Shown in pieces: positions 1 through 8,913 of a stretch of 10,822 bases of DNA. The DNA is taken from assembly GCA_910592005.1 (NCBI GenBank), contig CAJVPP010003762.1:1-10822 (forward strand), in the 5' to 3' direction. The stretch's first letter is position 1, and each line of letters begins with the position of its first letter. Source of the DNA: Funneliformis mosseae. Lineage: Eukaryota; Glomeromycota; Glomeromycetes; Glomerales; Glomeraceae. The position numbers and the translations under genes are program-made. Below the pieces are notes generated by a model that had not been told where the DNA came from, made no database searches, and worked only from the letters and a program-made list of their open reading frames with translations.

Positions 1-818
1 ATTAATTTTAGTTAATTGGTTATGTATTTTTAAATAAAAAAAAATTTTGAATTTACTTACTTGTAGCCAGAGTTAGAGGCGGTCAGATACTTATGACCGC
101 TACTGTAATAAATAATTTTCTGCAGCTTATTTGTGAAATAAAATATATATATATATAATTATGTAAATAATAAATAAACAAATCAGTATAATTACAGATC
201 TATATATAATATATCATCTTCAGTGATATATATCAAAAGATTTGCTCAAAATCAACTTGAGTTCAACTCAAATTTGCTATAAATGAATATAAATTCAATT
301 CAAATCAGTCAGAAACTATTAATTTTATTAAATTATTTAATGTTATAAATATTTTATTAAATATTCCATTAAATAATTAATTAAATTTTGTTAAATTTTA
401 ACAATTCTATGTGGAAATTATCAGCAAAATTTCAATACAGATTGAACTCAAGTTTGAGAAAATTTTAAAATTGTGTGTTGGTAACATCAGCGATAAATAA
501 CAACCTTTAAACAAATTTGCAATATGTATTGTTAATCATAAATATATCTTAGCATGTCATTTAAATCACATGGTATATATAAAAAAATATGATATTTAAG
601 AAATATTTATAAAACTTCGAACTAAACAATTTCTATTCCCTAATCAATAATAATTTTATAAAATTTTTATTCAATTACATTTACAATATCATACTAGAAC
701 AAAAATGTTTTATTTATTAATGATCTACAATATGTATAACACAAAATATTTGTTTTACGCATCATGTTCTCATCTTGATCCTGCACAGTTTAACTATATG
801 ACCTATGATCTAATCAAA
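1..818. other. AT-rich intergenic region, no gene recognised
   Basis: No long open frame or recognisable protein was found on either strand. The stretch is dominated by A/T words, with a short TA microsatellite around 142-157. Two structures stand out. A small GC-richer hairpin block lies at about 61-102. A perfect 13-bp inverted repeat pairs 254-266 with 442-454. Neither could be tied to a known element. The tail of this stretch (about 700-818) lies just downstream of the hAT remnant and may be untranslated transposon sequence. Confidence 0.6.
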
Positions 819-1043
819 TTATTCAGATTCTGAAAAAATCTTACCAATCAGACGCCAATTTCATTTACAAAATACTAAATGTTCAAAATTAGATGGCACT
901 AAATTGATACGCCTAACTGTTATAACATTACCAGCATCAGAGAACAATCTTTCACTGAAAGCAAATGTTGCTAGAATAGCTAAGTACTTTTTTGCTAATT
1001 GTGATAAGATTAGAAAGCATGATTTCTGTAATGCTCACTATTT
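819..1043 (-). mobile_element. Degraded hAT-family transposase, C-terminal dimerisation domain remnant
   Basis: Read on the minus strand, this stretch gives LSQLAKKYLAILATFAFSER followed by LFSDAGNVIT, then RRINLVPSNFEHLVF and NWRLIGKIFSESE before a natural TAA at 819-821. The LAKKYL, SERLFSDAGN and NLVPSNFEHLVF blocks are the hallmark of the hAT C-terminal dimerisation region, normally the last ~80 residues of a ~600-700 aa transposase. The copy is dead. A TGA at 861-863 sits where an arginine is usual (CGA to TGA is a single transition). A one-base frameshift near 1011-1020 separates the upstream piece NSEHYRNHA. No zinc-finger or catalytic core was found upstream, and no terminal inverted repeats or 8-bp target duplication could be placed. 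It is a fragment, not a functional gene. Confidence 0.82.
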
Positions 1044-1494
1044 AAAAGGATAAGTGCCAAAACTAGTTTTCTCTATCATCAGATATCCCTCAATTTTATC
1101 ATGCCTTTTTAAAAAATAAAAATTCTCTTTAAATAAAAATTAAAAAAAAATTTTTATATAAAAAAAATTTTTAAAAGAATATATATAATAAAAAAAACTT
1201 AATCTATTTAAAAAAAATAAAAAATCACTCATATAAAAAAAATGATATAGTAAAATAAAGAATAATTTTACATTTAAATATACAGTAAATAGATATTTAA
1301 GAGAATATAAGATTCACTTTTAAAAGAAGAAAGTTAGTAAATAAAAAAAAAAAAAAATTCTTAAAAAATGCTTATGACTAGTAAAAATAAAAATAAAAAA
1401 GAAATTATTCTAAATAAAAATTTAAAAACACAGCTTATTTAATCAAAAAAAAAAATAAAATAATGATTTTACCTTATGTAGTAAAATATGCCAA
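1044..1494. repeat. A-rich low-complexity spacer
   Basis: Runs of AAAAATAAA and TTTTTAAA words fill about 1100-1480, with several poly-A tracts on the plus strand. No coding potential is seen. It lies just downstream of the F-box gene's stop codon and so must contain that gene's 3' UTR and poly(A) site. I could not find a clean AATAAA in the minus-strand direction close to the stop. Confidence 0.6.
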
Positions 1495-2973
1495 TTATCC
1501 TTCTATCCCCCAAAATATGGAATCTTTTTCCAAAATATCACCATATTTTAGAAAGTAGTCAGAACTTTTATGAATAAGATTATTGCCGACGAAACCATCA
1601 GTAATTTGAAATTTCAAAGGTTTAATCAAAAAAGTTTTAGCATTTGAAAAGAAAATATCCAAAGCATCAGAATTTTTGATCATGACATCATAATTCAATT
1701 GTAGCAACTCTAATTTTTTTGGAAATGATTCAGAATTTGCCAATTGAATAATTCCTTCACTAATATCTATTCTATGACCCGGCATAGTATCACCTCGTAA
1801 AGTAAGACTTTTAATAAGAGGATTTGAGCGTGTAATTTCATGTAATTGTAAAACAGTTTTAGAATTTACAGCGATGTTTAAAGAATTTAATTTAGTACAA
1901 TTATTGGCTATTGATGTGAAAAGGGTAGGAGCATTATATCCATCGATCACATATTGCCATTTTAAATGAATTACTTGTAAGGTTGATCCAGAATTTTCAA
2001 TTATAGTTATAAGTGATTCAATTTGTAATCCAACAAGATCAATTTCTAATTTCCAAAGATTTTGAACGGGATTTGTCATGAGTGGTTCAAAATAATCTTT
2101 TCTAACGCGTTCATAACTTTTGATGATAAGGGATTCCAAAGGTGATTCTCTAAATGCCGTGAGAGGAACCCTATAACGCCCCAAGGACGTTAAATTTTTT
2201 AATGTGTCATATTTATTGGAAAAAGCTTTCATAAGCAATGGCATGTCAGTACTTGCGTCAAGTGAGAAAGAAACCAACCCTTTCTCTTGAGCCTTAATCA
2301 AAGCATTTAACCCAACGCTGTCAACACATCCACATTTAATTCTAATATCTGTAATAGAATGACATATTTCGGCCAAGGCAAGATAGAATTCTGAAGGGAG
2401 ACAACCTTCACAATGGAATGAACTCAAATTTGATAATCCACTTTGTACATTTGGAAGTCTTGCAAAAGAAATAAAAAATGAATCAAATCTTTGTTCATCA
2501 GTACAGAATGACTTTTCAGCACAAATATTTGTGAGATTTGATTGATTAAGGAATACAATTACTAATTCTCTCAAGATAGTATTCGCTATTCTAACATTAT
2601 CATCATCAAAAAAATAATATTTCCTTTTGTCCATCCAAAGTGCAATCGCTCGATCCACGTTTGCCAAATGAAATGTTTTCAATAAAGTCACATAAGGAAA
2701 AATCGGCTTCTTTATAGATAATTCATCAATATCAATCGAAAAACCTAAAAGAAAATCTTTAGTTTCTTGTGATAAATATGATAAGTATACATTTAAAATT
2801 TTCCATATTTTCTTAGATTTTGAAATTTCAAAAACTTCGAAAGGATTACTCCATAATTTTCTAATTCCTGCAGAAAAAGTTCTTCTATCTATTAGAATAG
2901 CAGTATGAAGCGAGCCAATATCTAAATTCTCGAATATCTCCTCCCAACATTCTGCAGGTAATCGATTTGCCAT
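1495..2973 (-). CDS. F-box protein with leucine-rich-repeat-like C-terminal region, single exon
   Basis: An intact 492-aa frame. Residues about 4-45 are an F-box: LPAECWEEIFENLD, a middle part matching the LLVNR-type segment (ILIDRR), and the closing LWSNPF. By family knowledge the F-box binds Skp1 and makes the protein the substrate receptor of an SCF ubiquitin ligase. The rest (about 160-470) has irregular leucine-rich blocks such as LSNLSSFHCEGCLP, LESLIIKSYE and LIKSLTLRGD, resembling degenerate LRRs that would recruit a target; the target is unknown. No signal peptide or membrane segment is visible. The start is supported by the F-box beginning at residue 4, an A at -3 and a G at +4. The frame has no introns, unlike the adjacent gene with 22. 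Large families of such intronless F-box proteins occur in arbuscular mycorrhizal fungi, so paralogues elsewhere in the genome are expected. The exact role is not inferable. Confidence 0.9.
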   Translation of the reverse strand: MANRLPAECWEEIFENLDIGSLHTAILIDRRTFSAGIRKLWSNPFEVFEISKSKKIWKILNVYLSYLSQETKDFLLGFSIDIDELSIKKPIFPYVTLLKTFHLANVDRAIALWMDKRKYYFFDDDNVRIANTILRELVIVFLNQSNLTNICAEKSFCTDEQRFDSFFISFARLPNVQSGLSNLSSFHCEGCLPSEFYLALAEICHSITDIRIKCGCVDSVGLNALIKAQEKGLVSFSLDASTDMPLLMKAFSNKYDTLKNLTSLGRYRVPLTAFRESPLESLIIKSYERVRKDYFEPLMTNPVQNLWKLEIDLVGLQIESLITIIENSGSTLQVIHLKWQYVIDGYNAPTLFTSIANNCTKLNSLNIAVNSKTVLQLHEITRSNPLIKSLTLRGDTMPGHRIDISEGIIQLANSESFPKKLELLQLNYDVMIKNSDALDIFFSNAKTFLIKPLKFQITDGFVGNNLIHKSSDYFLKYGDILEKDSIFWGIEG

Positions 2974-3072
2974 GTTTAGCTAGCAAAAGAAAGAGTCAAT
3001 ACTGACGTTGCACAGTTCATTCGTAATAAATAGATCAAGTTTCACAAAAAAGTTTAATTTATTTTCGTTGAA
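2974..3072. promoter_or_regulatory. Divergent (head-to-head) promoter shared by the F-box and AP-4 epsilon genes
   Basis: The two start codons face away from each other with only 99 bp between them, so this interval must hold both 5' UTRs and at least the core promoters. A TGACGT hexamer, the CRE/bZIP-type half site, is visible at 3003-3008. There is no convincing TATA box. Promoter function is inferred from gene arrangement; parts of it could extend into either coding region. Confidence 0.6.
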
Positions 3073-6000
3073 ATGATGTCTTCACAATTACCCACAATAC
3101 TTAATTCTACGTTTTTAACTTCTGGCTTAAGTAAAGGATTCTTTGAGTTTGTTACTAAAGTTGGAGAAGCTATAAGTAAACAGGTTAATTAGTGATACTT
3201 CAATATATATATTTAAGATATTTAAAAATTATTGTATATTGAAATTTGAATTAATTCAATTAATCAAGGAAGAAGATAGATATGTAACAGAGGAACTTAC
3301 CTATCTAAAAAATAAATTAAATCAACCAGATGTCTCGACGGTATTTTAATAAGTCCTTTTCGAACCTTATAATAATTTCTTTTTATATTTTTTTTTTTTT
3401 TAAAAAAAATCGTTTTTTATAATTTGGGATTTACATAATTAGTATAAAATGAAAGATTACATAACAAGATTAATTTATTGTGAAATGTTGGGATATAATG
3501 TTGAATTTGGTCATATTCATGCTGTTAATTTGGCTCAAAGTGCAAAAGGATTATGGGAGAAAAGAGTTGGTGAGTTGTATTACTTATAAAGCTTCATCGA
3601 TCTAGAGATTTATTAACGATTATTACTTGAAATTTGTAAATTATTAAATATTAATAAATTATTAATTAAAAAATATTAAAAAAAAAAAAAAAAAAACTGT
3701 TAAATGTTATAGGATATCTAGCATGTTCTCTATTCTTGCATGAAACTCATCAATTTAGTATAATGTTAATTAATACAATACAAAAGGTAATTAAAATTTA
3801 AGTCATGAAAAATAAAATCAAAATTAATTAATTTAGCTTATATTATTTGTTTATTAGGATTTAAGGAGTAGCAATTATCTAGAAGTATGTGCTGCACTGA
3901 CCGTATTATGTCATTTATTAAACAAAGAAATGATTCCAGCAGTATTTGGATTAGTTGAAGAGAAATTATCTCATCCAAAGTAAATGTAAAGATATGGTTC
4001 TCCCTTATACGTTTATAATTAAGCTGATTGACTCTTTTTATTCATAAGAGATACAGTTCGGAAGAAAGCTATCATGGTTTTTCACAGATTATTTCATGAC
4101 ACGCCTGAAATGATTGAACATCTTGACGAGAGATTTCGTCAAATATTAACTACAAGAGATCCGGGCGTATTAGGAGCCATTTTATGTCTTTTTGTCGATT
4201 TTGTAAAGGTATCGATCGTATAGTTTATTGAACAAAAATAAACTTTTATTTTTTCCTTGCGAAAAGACTTAACATTTTCCTCTTAGAAAGATCCGAGTAA
4301 ATTCAAAGATTTGGTTCCTGTACTCGTAAATATTCTCGAACAAGTGCTTGATAGATATTTGCCTAGAAATTATGATTATCATGGAGTTCCTGCTCCTTGG
4401 ATTCAAGTAAAGGTTATTGAAATGATGGGAATGCTGGCGCAGGATGATGAAAAGCAAGTATTTCAATTCTTTAAATTTTGTTAAAATCATACTAATTAAA
4501 ATTTCGTGTTATTTTTGTTAGGGTAAGTTCGGAAGTTGGACAATTGATTGTCCATACTTTGAAAAAGGCCGAAAATGGTGTAGATTGTGCTTACGGTATT
4601 ATTTATTTTTAATAATCAATTTACTTACAATTTCAACAAAATTTTAAATTAATAAATAAAAAAAATGTATAGCAATAATATTTGAATGCATTCGCGCGTT
4701 AGCAAGATTACATCCACAAGTCTTGAGGGCCCTCATTCATAAACCATCGCATCTTAACCCACTCAGTATAATCACTCGCTTCTTAAAATCACATAATCAT
4801 AATCTAAAATATTTGGGATTGATCGCATTATCTGAAGTTGATCCTATTTGGTGGGCTGAAGGTGAATGGTGTGGAGAGGAGCAAATGAAAGTTATTGTTG
4901 ATTGTTTAGAAGAGAAAGACGATTCCCTCAAACGAAAGGTTTGTCTATTACACCTAATTTAAATGTGTTATTTCTTATTTATCATGATTTCGTTTTCTTT
5001 ACTGAATATATGTGAAAATATATAAATAAATTTTTAGACATTGGATTTATTATATAAGATGGCTAATTCACAAAATGTGGTCATCATCGTGGAAAAAATG
5101 ATTGAAGCATTACGCAATACTTCAGCAACCGATGAATTTTTGCGTAATTTATTAGTTGATAGAATTATTCAAATAACTGAAAAATATCCTTTAGAAATTT
5201 TGGTGTCACTTCGATTTTTTAACATTTTCCTACGTTATCTTTAATCGAATTTATGTTATTTTACACATTCTCTTCTGATTCAGAGTGGATGATAAAGTCC
5301 ATAATTACAACATTCGAAATTGCTGGAGATTTGGTTCAAGAAAAAACCGGAGATTTCGTTTTTTTGATTATGTCTAAAAGTATGTAACTAGAAGTGGTTG
5401 AAGAAAATATTATTGTTTTCATTTTTATTTTTTTTTTGAATCTTTGAATGTGGTTCATTTTTTAATCAGTTTTTCTTTACTTATTTTTGAAGATACCAAG
5501 AAAGACAGTGAATTACGTAAATGTGCTTTCGTGGAAGCTTTAAAAGTCTTGGACAAAGATTTAAGCAATACCTCTTTGAGTTTACTTACCTGGACTGTCA
5601 GAGTATTTATTTTTTACATTTATAAAGGTTTGTTTGATATTAGTTTTTGATTTTTTTAAAAACTTTTTTTTGTTAAAATAGGTGCTGGGAGAATTCATGG
5701 ATCATTCAGATGCGCAATCCGAGAAAGTTATCGATACGTTCTGTGAATTATTAAATAAGGAGTATGGTTCGTATAATGTTAAATATTACGTTTGAAGTGA
5801 AAAAATAAAGATTTAACTTAATTTTTATGCGTTCAAGCTACCCGTGGTCTTCAAAGTTCAATAATTACCGCTTTACTTAAATATGTGTCAAAGACAAAAG
5901 ATTGTTCAGATAAAGTTATGGAAGCTGTCGCTAGGTGTAGAGAATCTTCTTCTAGTGATATCAAACAAGTACGTGCCATTACTTTTTTTTTTTTAAAAAA

Positions 6001-8000
6001 AAAAAAAGATGATTTTTAAACCTTTTTTTTTTTTTTTTTTTTTTGCGTTTTTATAGAGAAGTCGAGAGTTTCTTATACTAGCAGATGATTTGATACTTTT
6101 GAACAAGTTACTGGAACCATCATATACCGACGAAATCACTGTATATCTATTAATATTTTAAAAATTGGAATTTTCTTGAATTCATATTCTAATTAATCAA
6201 TTTATTTATTTTTATAGATTGACGAGACACTTTCGTTTCTTGATGAATTTGTTGAAACAGCTTTGAAAGACGGAGCCAAGCCTTATAATCCTATACCAAT
6301 TGTTCGAAGCAAGGAAACATCCGGTAAGAATATATTTAGGCTGTGATATATTCTAAACATTATAAATGAACGACCGATTAAATCTTTTACATCAGAATCC
6401 GAAAAAAAACCGATAGAAATTCGATATGAAGCTTACGACAAACCAACATTACCATATTATCGGAACCAATCATCAATTTCTAATTCAAATTTAAGTGAAC
6501 CGAGATATGGAGACTCGGGACTTGCCACATCACCAATTGATGATGGCATTTTATCTAGTTGGAGCGGAAATCCACCTGTAACTCCAGGTCAGTTGGCGTG
6601 GATGAGCGTGTCACAAGATACGCTTTCGCCTGGAGATTATGGAGATTATGAAGAATTCGATGGAAGGTAAGCCTGAAATCTGGGTAAAAATTTGGATTTT
6701 TTTTTTTAGAAAAAAAAATTTTTTAATAGTCATCAAAAAATAGGCAGTCATTAATGGCGTCTGTTGCGAGGGTAGTAACGTCACCAAGTTCGTTGAAATG
6801 GAGCCGTACCGGATACAAACCGATTCAACAGCAGTCATTACGGTAATCTATTGCTTTATTAAACCGCTTATATTATTAAATGTTTAGTTATATACCCCTT
6901 AATTAAATATACTCTTTTAATTTAGCATCGTTTCTACTTCTCCAACATTATCGGCCATCTCTAGCGAAGAGTAAGAGTATTTTAAGAAAACGTTAAATAT
7001 ATGCGAGAATTGTTCCATGTAAAAATTTTAATATATATTTTTTTTTAAAAAAAAAACAGGCCAGCGAATAGTTCATCGAGTAACGTTCATCCGTTTTTGA
7101 GAACATCAGTCAAGGTAAACTTACAATCTCAAGAAATGTAAAAATGTTTATGCTAACATATTCCACTTTATATGTTAGACTACCCCTATAACATCAATTA
7201 CGGCAAAGAATGTTGTCACACATGAAAAGGATAGATTAGCTTCGGCTTTATTTAATGGAGTTGGAACAAACGAGGGAATGAATTCTTCAATTTATGGACA
7301 TTCCGTGGATGTTAGTAGAAGCGGTAATCTCCCCAAACATCATCCCCGGAAAAGCATGGTATGTACGACCATTTTAAGATAATTAATAAAATTATAATAA
7401 CATTATTGTTGTTCTCGTTAGGGAGCTTCACAACATCATGCAAAGACCGAATCTACATTCTTAGAAACATATAGTAATATTAGGGGATCTCTGCTTATGA
7501 ATAGTAAGTATATTATTTCTTAGCAGTGTATTTATATATATATATATATATATTTTTAAATTCTTTTTTTAGAGAATATACTACGACATTTAAGCCCTAT
7601 CCAAATGACCATAAAAGATTATGAGAAATTTTGGACAAATTTGTCTAATGAAGGACAGGAAGAAGTGGTAGGAGAATTGGTTATAAACAATATGGAAATT
7701 ATAAAGCAAAGATTGGAGGATGGGATAAATGAAAAGTTTAATGTTAATACAAGTGGAATTGGAAGCAGAAGGGGAAGTTGGAAAGTTATTGAAGTTATTG
7801 ACAGAGAAGCTATTGCAGCATCTCAGTATAATCATCCTAGTCAGATCAGTAGTTCCACATTATCTCTGAGCGGAAATATAGTATTATTGCATTTTAAAAT
7901 TCAACCTTTGCATTGTGTATTTACCATTAGAAGTAACATTGGAGGAATTATAGATGATGTTACGGATGAGATGAAATCATATTTTATGTGGCAAGAATAA
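3073..8000 (+). CDS. AP4E1: AP-4 adaptor complex subunit epsilon (23 exons, 1035 aa)
   Basis: Large subunit of AP-4, the clathrin-independent coat adaptor that sorts cargo at the trans-Golgi network with beta4, mu4 and sigma4. Exons: 3073-3183, 3269-3340, 3443-3569, 3713-3786, 3858-3979, 4049-4208, 4287-4453, 4522-4595, 4673-4938, 5038-5202, 5286-5379, 5493-5602, 5682-5766, 5838-5968, 6057-6140, 6218-6323, 6396-6666, 6744-6842, 6926-6970, 7060-7114, 7179-7358, 7422-7503, 7573-8000. They sum to 3108 nt with every phase consistent. Residues 1 to about 640 are the adaptin HEAT trunk: FFEFVTKVGEAISKQEED at the start, RLIYCEMLGY (70-79), WEKRVGYL (99-106), VPAPWIQ (256-262), and LSFLDEFVETALKDGAKPYN (619-638), which is typical of epsilon rather than gamma or alpha. 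About 640-890 is a Ser/Pro-rich hinge holding RLASALFNGVG (825-835). About 895-1035 matches the epsilon appendage platform. Animal epsilon is roughly 1100 aa; the shortfall lies before the platform. The first of two consecutive ATGs was chosen (G at -3). Exon borders are by eye; the least certain are introns 1, 10, 11 and 13. Confidence 0.93.
4454..4521 (+). other. Intron 7 of the AP-4 epsilon gene, non-canonical GC-AG type
   Basis: Reading DDEK straight into VSSEVGQLI requires the preceding exon to end AA, the donor to be GCAAGT and the acceptor TTAG, giving a 68-bp intron. GCAAGT is the standard GC-AG donor form. The only nearby GT donor (GTATTT at 4458) leaves the reading frame wrong for the next exon. 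The GC-AG choice also gives a gap-free match in length to the animal epsilon protein across this junction, as I recall that protein. Confidence 0.8.
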
Positions 8001-8813
8001 TTTAGTAAAGATCTGGTCAAACATTAAAATTTTTTTATTAAAAAGTTGGAGTTTTGTATAATATAGCAGAATAAAATTAATTTGTATGAATCAATTATAG
8101 AGTTTATATAACAACTAGTCAATTGTCAAAATAAATCCTAACTACATATAAATTTTACATTAAAATGTAAATAAATCTTAATTACATACAATCTTCATCT
8201 AGAATAATTGAACAAATGATTTATTCATTACCTATAAATTGAAGTAATAGAAAAATTTTATATATTATATTGTTGGTAATGATGTTGGTTGTAGAAGTAA
8301 CATTGGAGCATGTGATATTTTAATATTTTAATAATAAATATTTTTTATTCCCTTAAGTATATAAAGTTTAAAATCATTTTACATATTATTAATAACTTAG
8401 TTATAAAAAGATAAATCAAAAAAAAATATAGCAAAAGTTACATATATTTCTTCTTTGCAAAATCTATAAAATTAATCATTTTAATCATCTACACTGAAAT
8501 TTATAAATGTTATATTGATAGTCTTTCTGCTTTGCATAAATTAAGATATTAGTTTTAAAATGAATATTCTGTAACATTAATAAAAGATAGGTAAAAAACA
8601 TATATATATAAATATAACATAATAATACTTAATATTTATGCCATTATGACTATTGATAAATTATATAAGTAATTATCCTTTAGTCTGAAGATTTTCCTCA
8701 AATATGTTTGTGAGACAGTATACATAAACATTGAACCTTAAATTATATTAGTAAATAGATCAAAAATTTAATGTAATTAATTGTCTTTTTTGTCTATTTT
8801 CAAGATAGATTGC
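8001..8813. other. AT-rich intergenic region downstream of AP-4 epsilon
   Basis: No gene or transposon protein was recognised on either strand. Visible structure is minor. There is a direct repeat of about 22 bp with a 40-bp period at 8129-8150 and 8169-8190 (AAATAAATCxTAAxTACATA). Between them lies a perfect 8-bp palindrome pair (8154-8161 with 8164-8171). A 17-bp copy of a coding segment from the last AP-4 epsilon exon recurs at about 8292-8308. Confidence 0.55.
8070..8075 (+). terminator. Probable poly(A) signal of the AP-4 epsilon gene
   Basis: A canonical AATAAA sits 70 nt after the stop codon in AT-rich sequence. It is the first such hexamer downstream on the coding strand. AATAAA words are common by chance at this base composition, so the cleavage site itself is not established. 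Confidence 0.5.
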
Positions 8814-8863
8814 AGTCACATATGACTTTATGACATAATTATATCATGAAGTCATATGCGACT
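8814..8863. repeat. 50-bp imperfect palindrome
   Basis: The left arm at 8814-8833 (AGTCACATATGACTTTATGA) matches the reverse complement of 8844-8863 at 18 of 20 positions, around a 10-bp AT loop. Transcribed on the plus strand, both mismatches remain unpaired (A opposite C); on the minus strand they would be G-U pairs. It ends just before the first copy of the 38-bp repeat. Confidence 0.8.
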
Positions 8864-8913
8864 TAGATTAGGTTATGAAGGTAACTTTATAGTCTGTCAG
8901 TATCTTTATAATA

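Noticed and set aside
4269..4490. Minus-strand 73-aa open frame
   Set aside because: It lies antisense to a well-supported AP-4 epsilon exon and shows no recognisable protein features.
4458..4521. GT-AG version of intron 7 with donor GTATTT
   Set aside because: It ends the exon in phase 0 and forces the next exon into a frame that does not give the conserved VSSEVGQLI stretch.
4723..5650. Three small plus-strand genes at 4723-4962, 5041-5244 and 5444-5650
   Set aside because: Each is an AP-4 epsilon exon (9, 10 and 12) read past its splice site into intron sequence.
6611..6838. Minus-strand 75-aa open frame
   Set aside because: It is antisense to exons 17-18 and their intron; lysine/phenylalanine runs come from the intron's homopolymers.
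7590..7835. Minus-strand 81-aa open frame
   Set aside because: It is antisense to the last AP-4 epsilon exon and has no independent support.
7605..8000. Separate 131-aa gene starting at an internal ATG
   Set aside because: This is the bulk of the last AP-4 epsilon exon; a good acceptor at 7571-7572 joins it in frame to the upstream exons.
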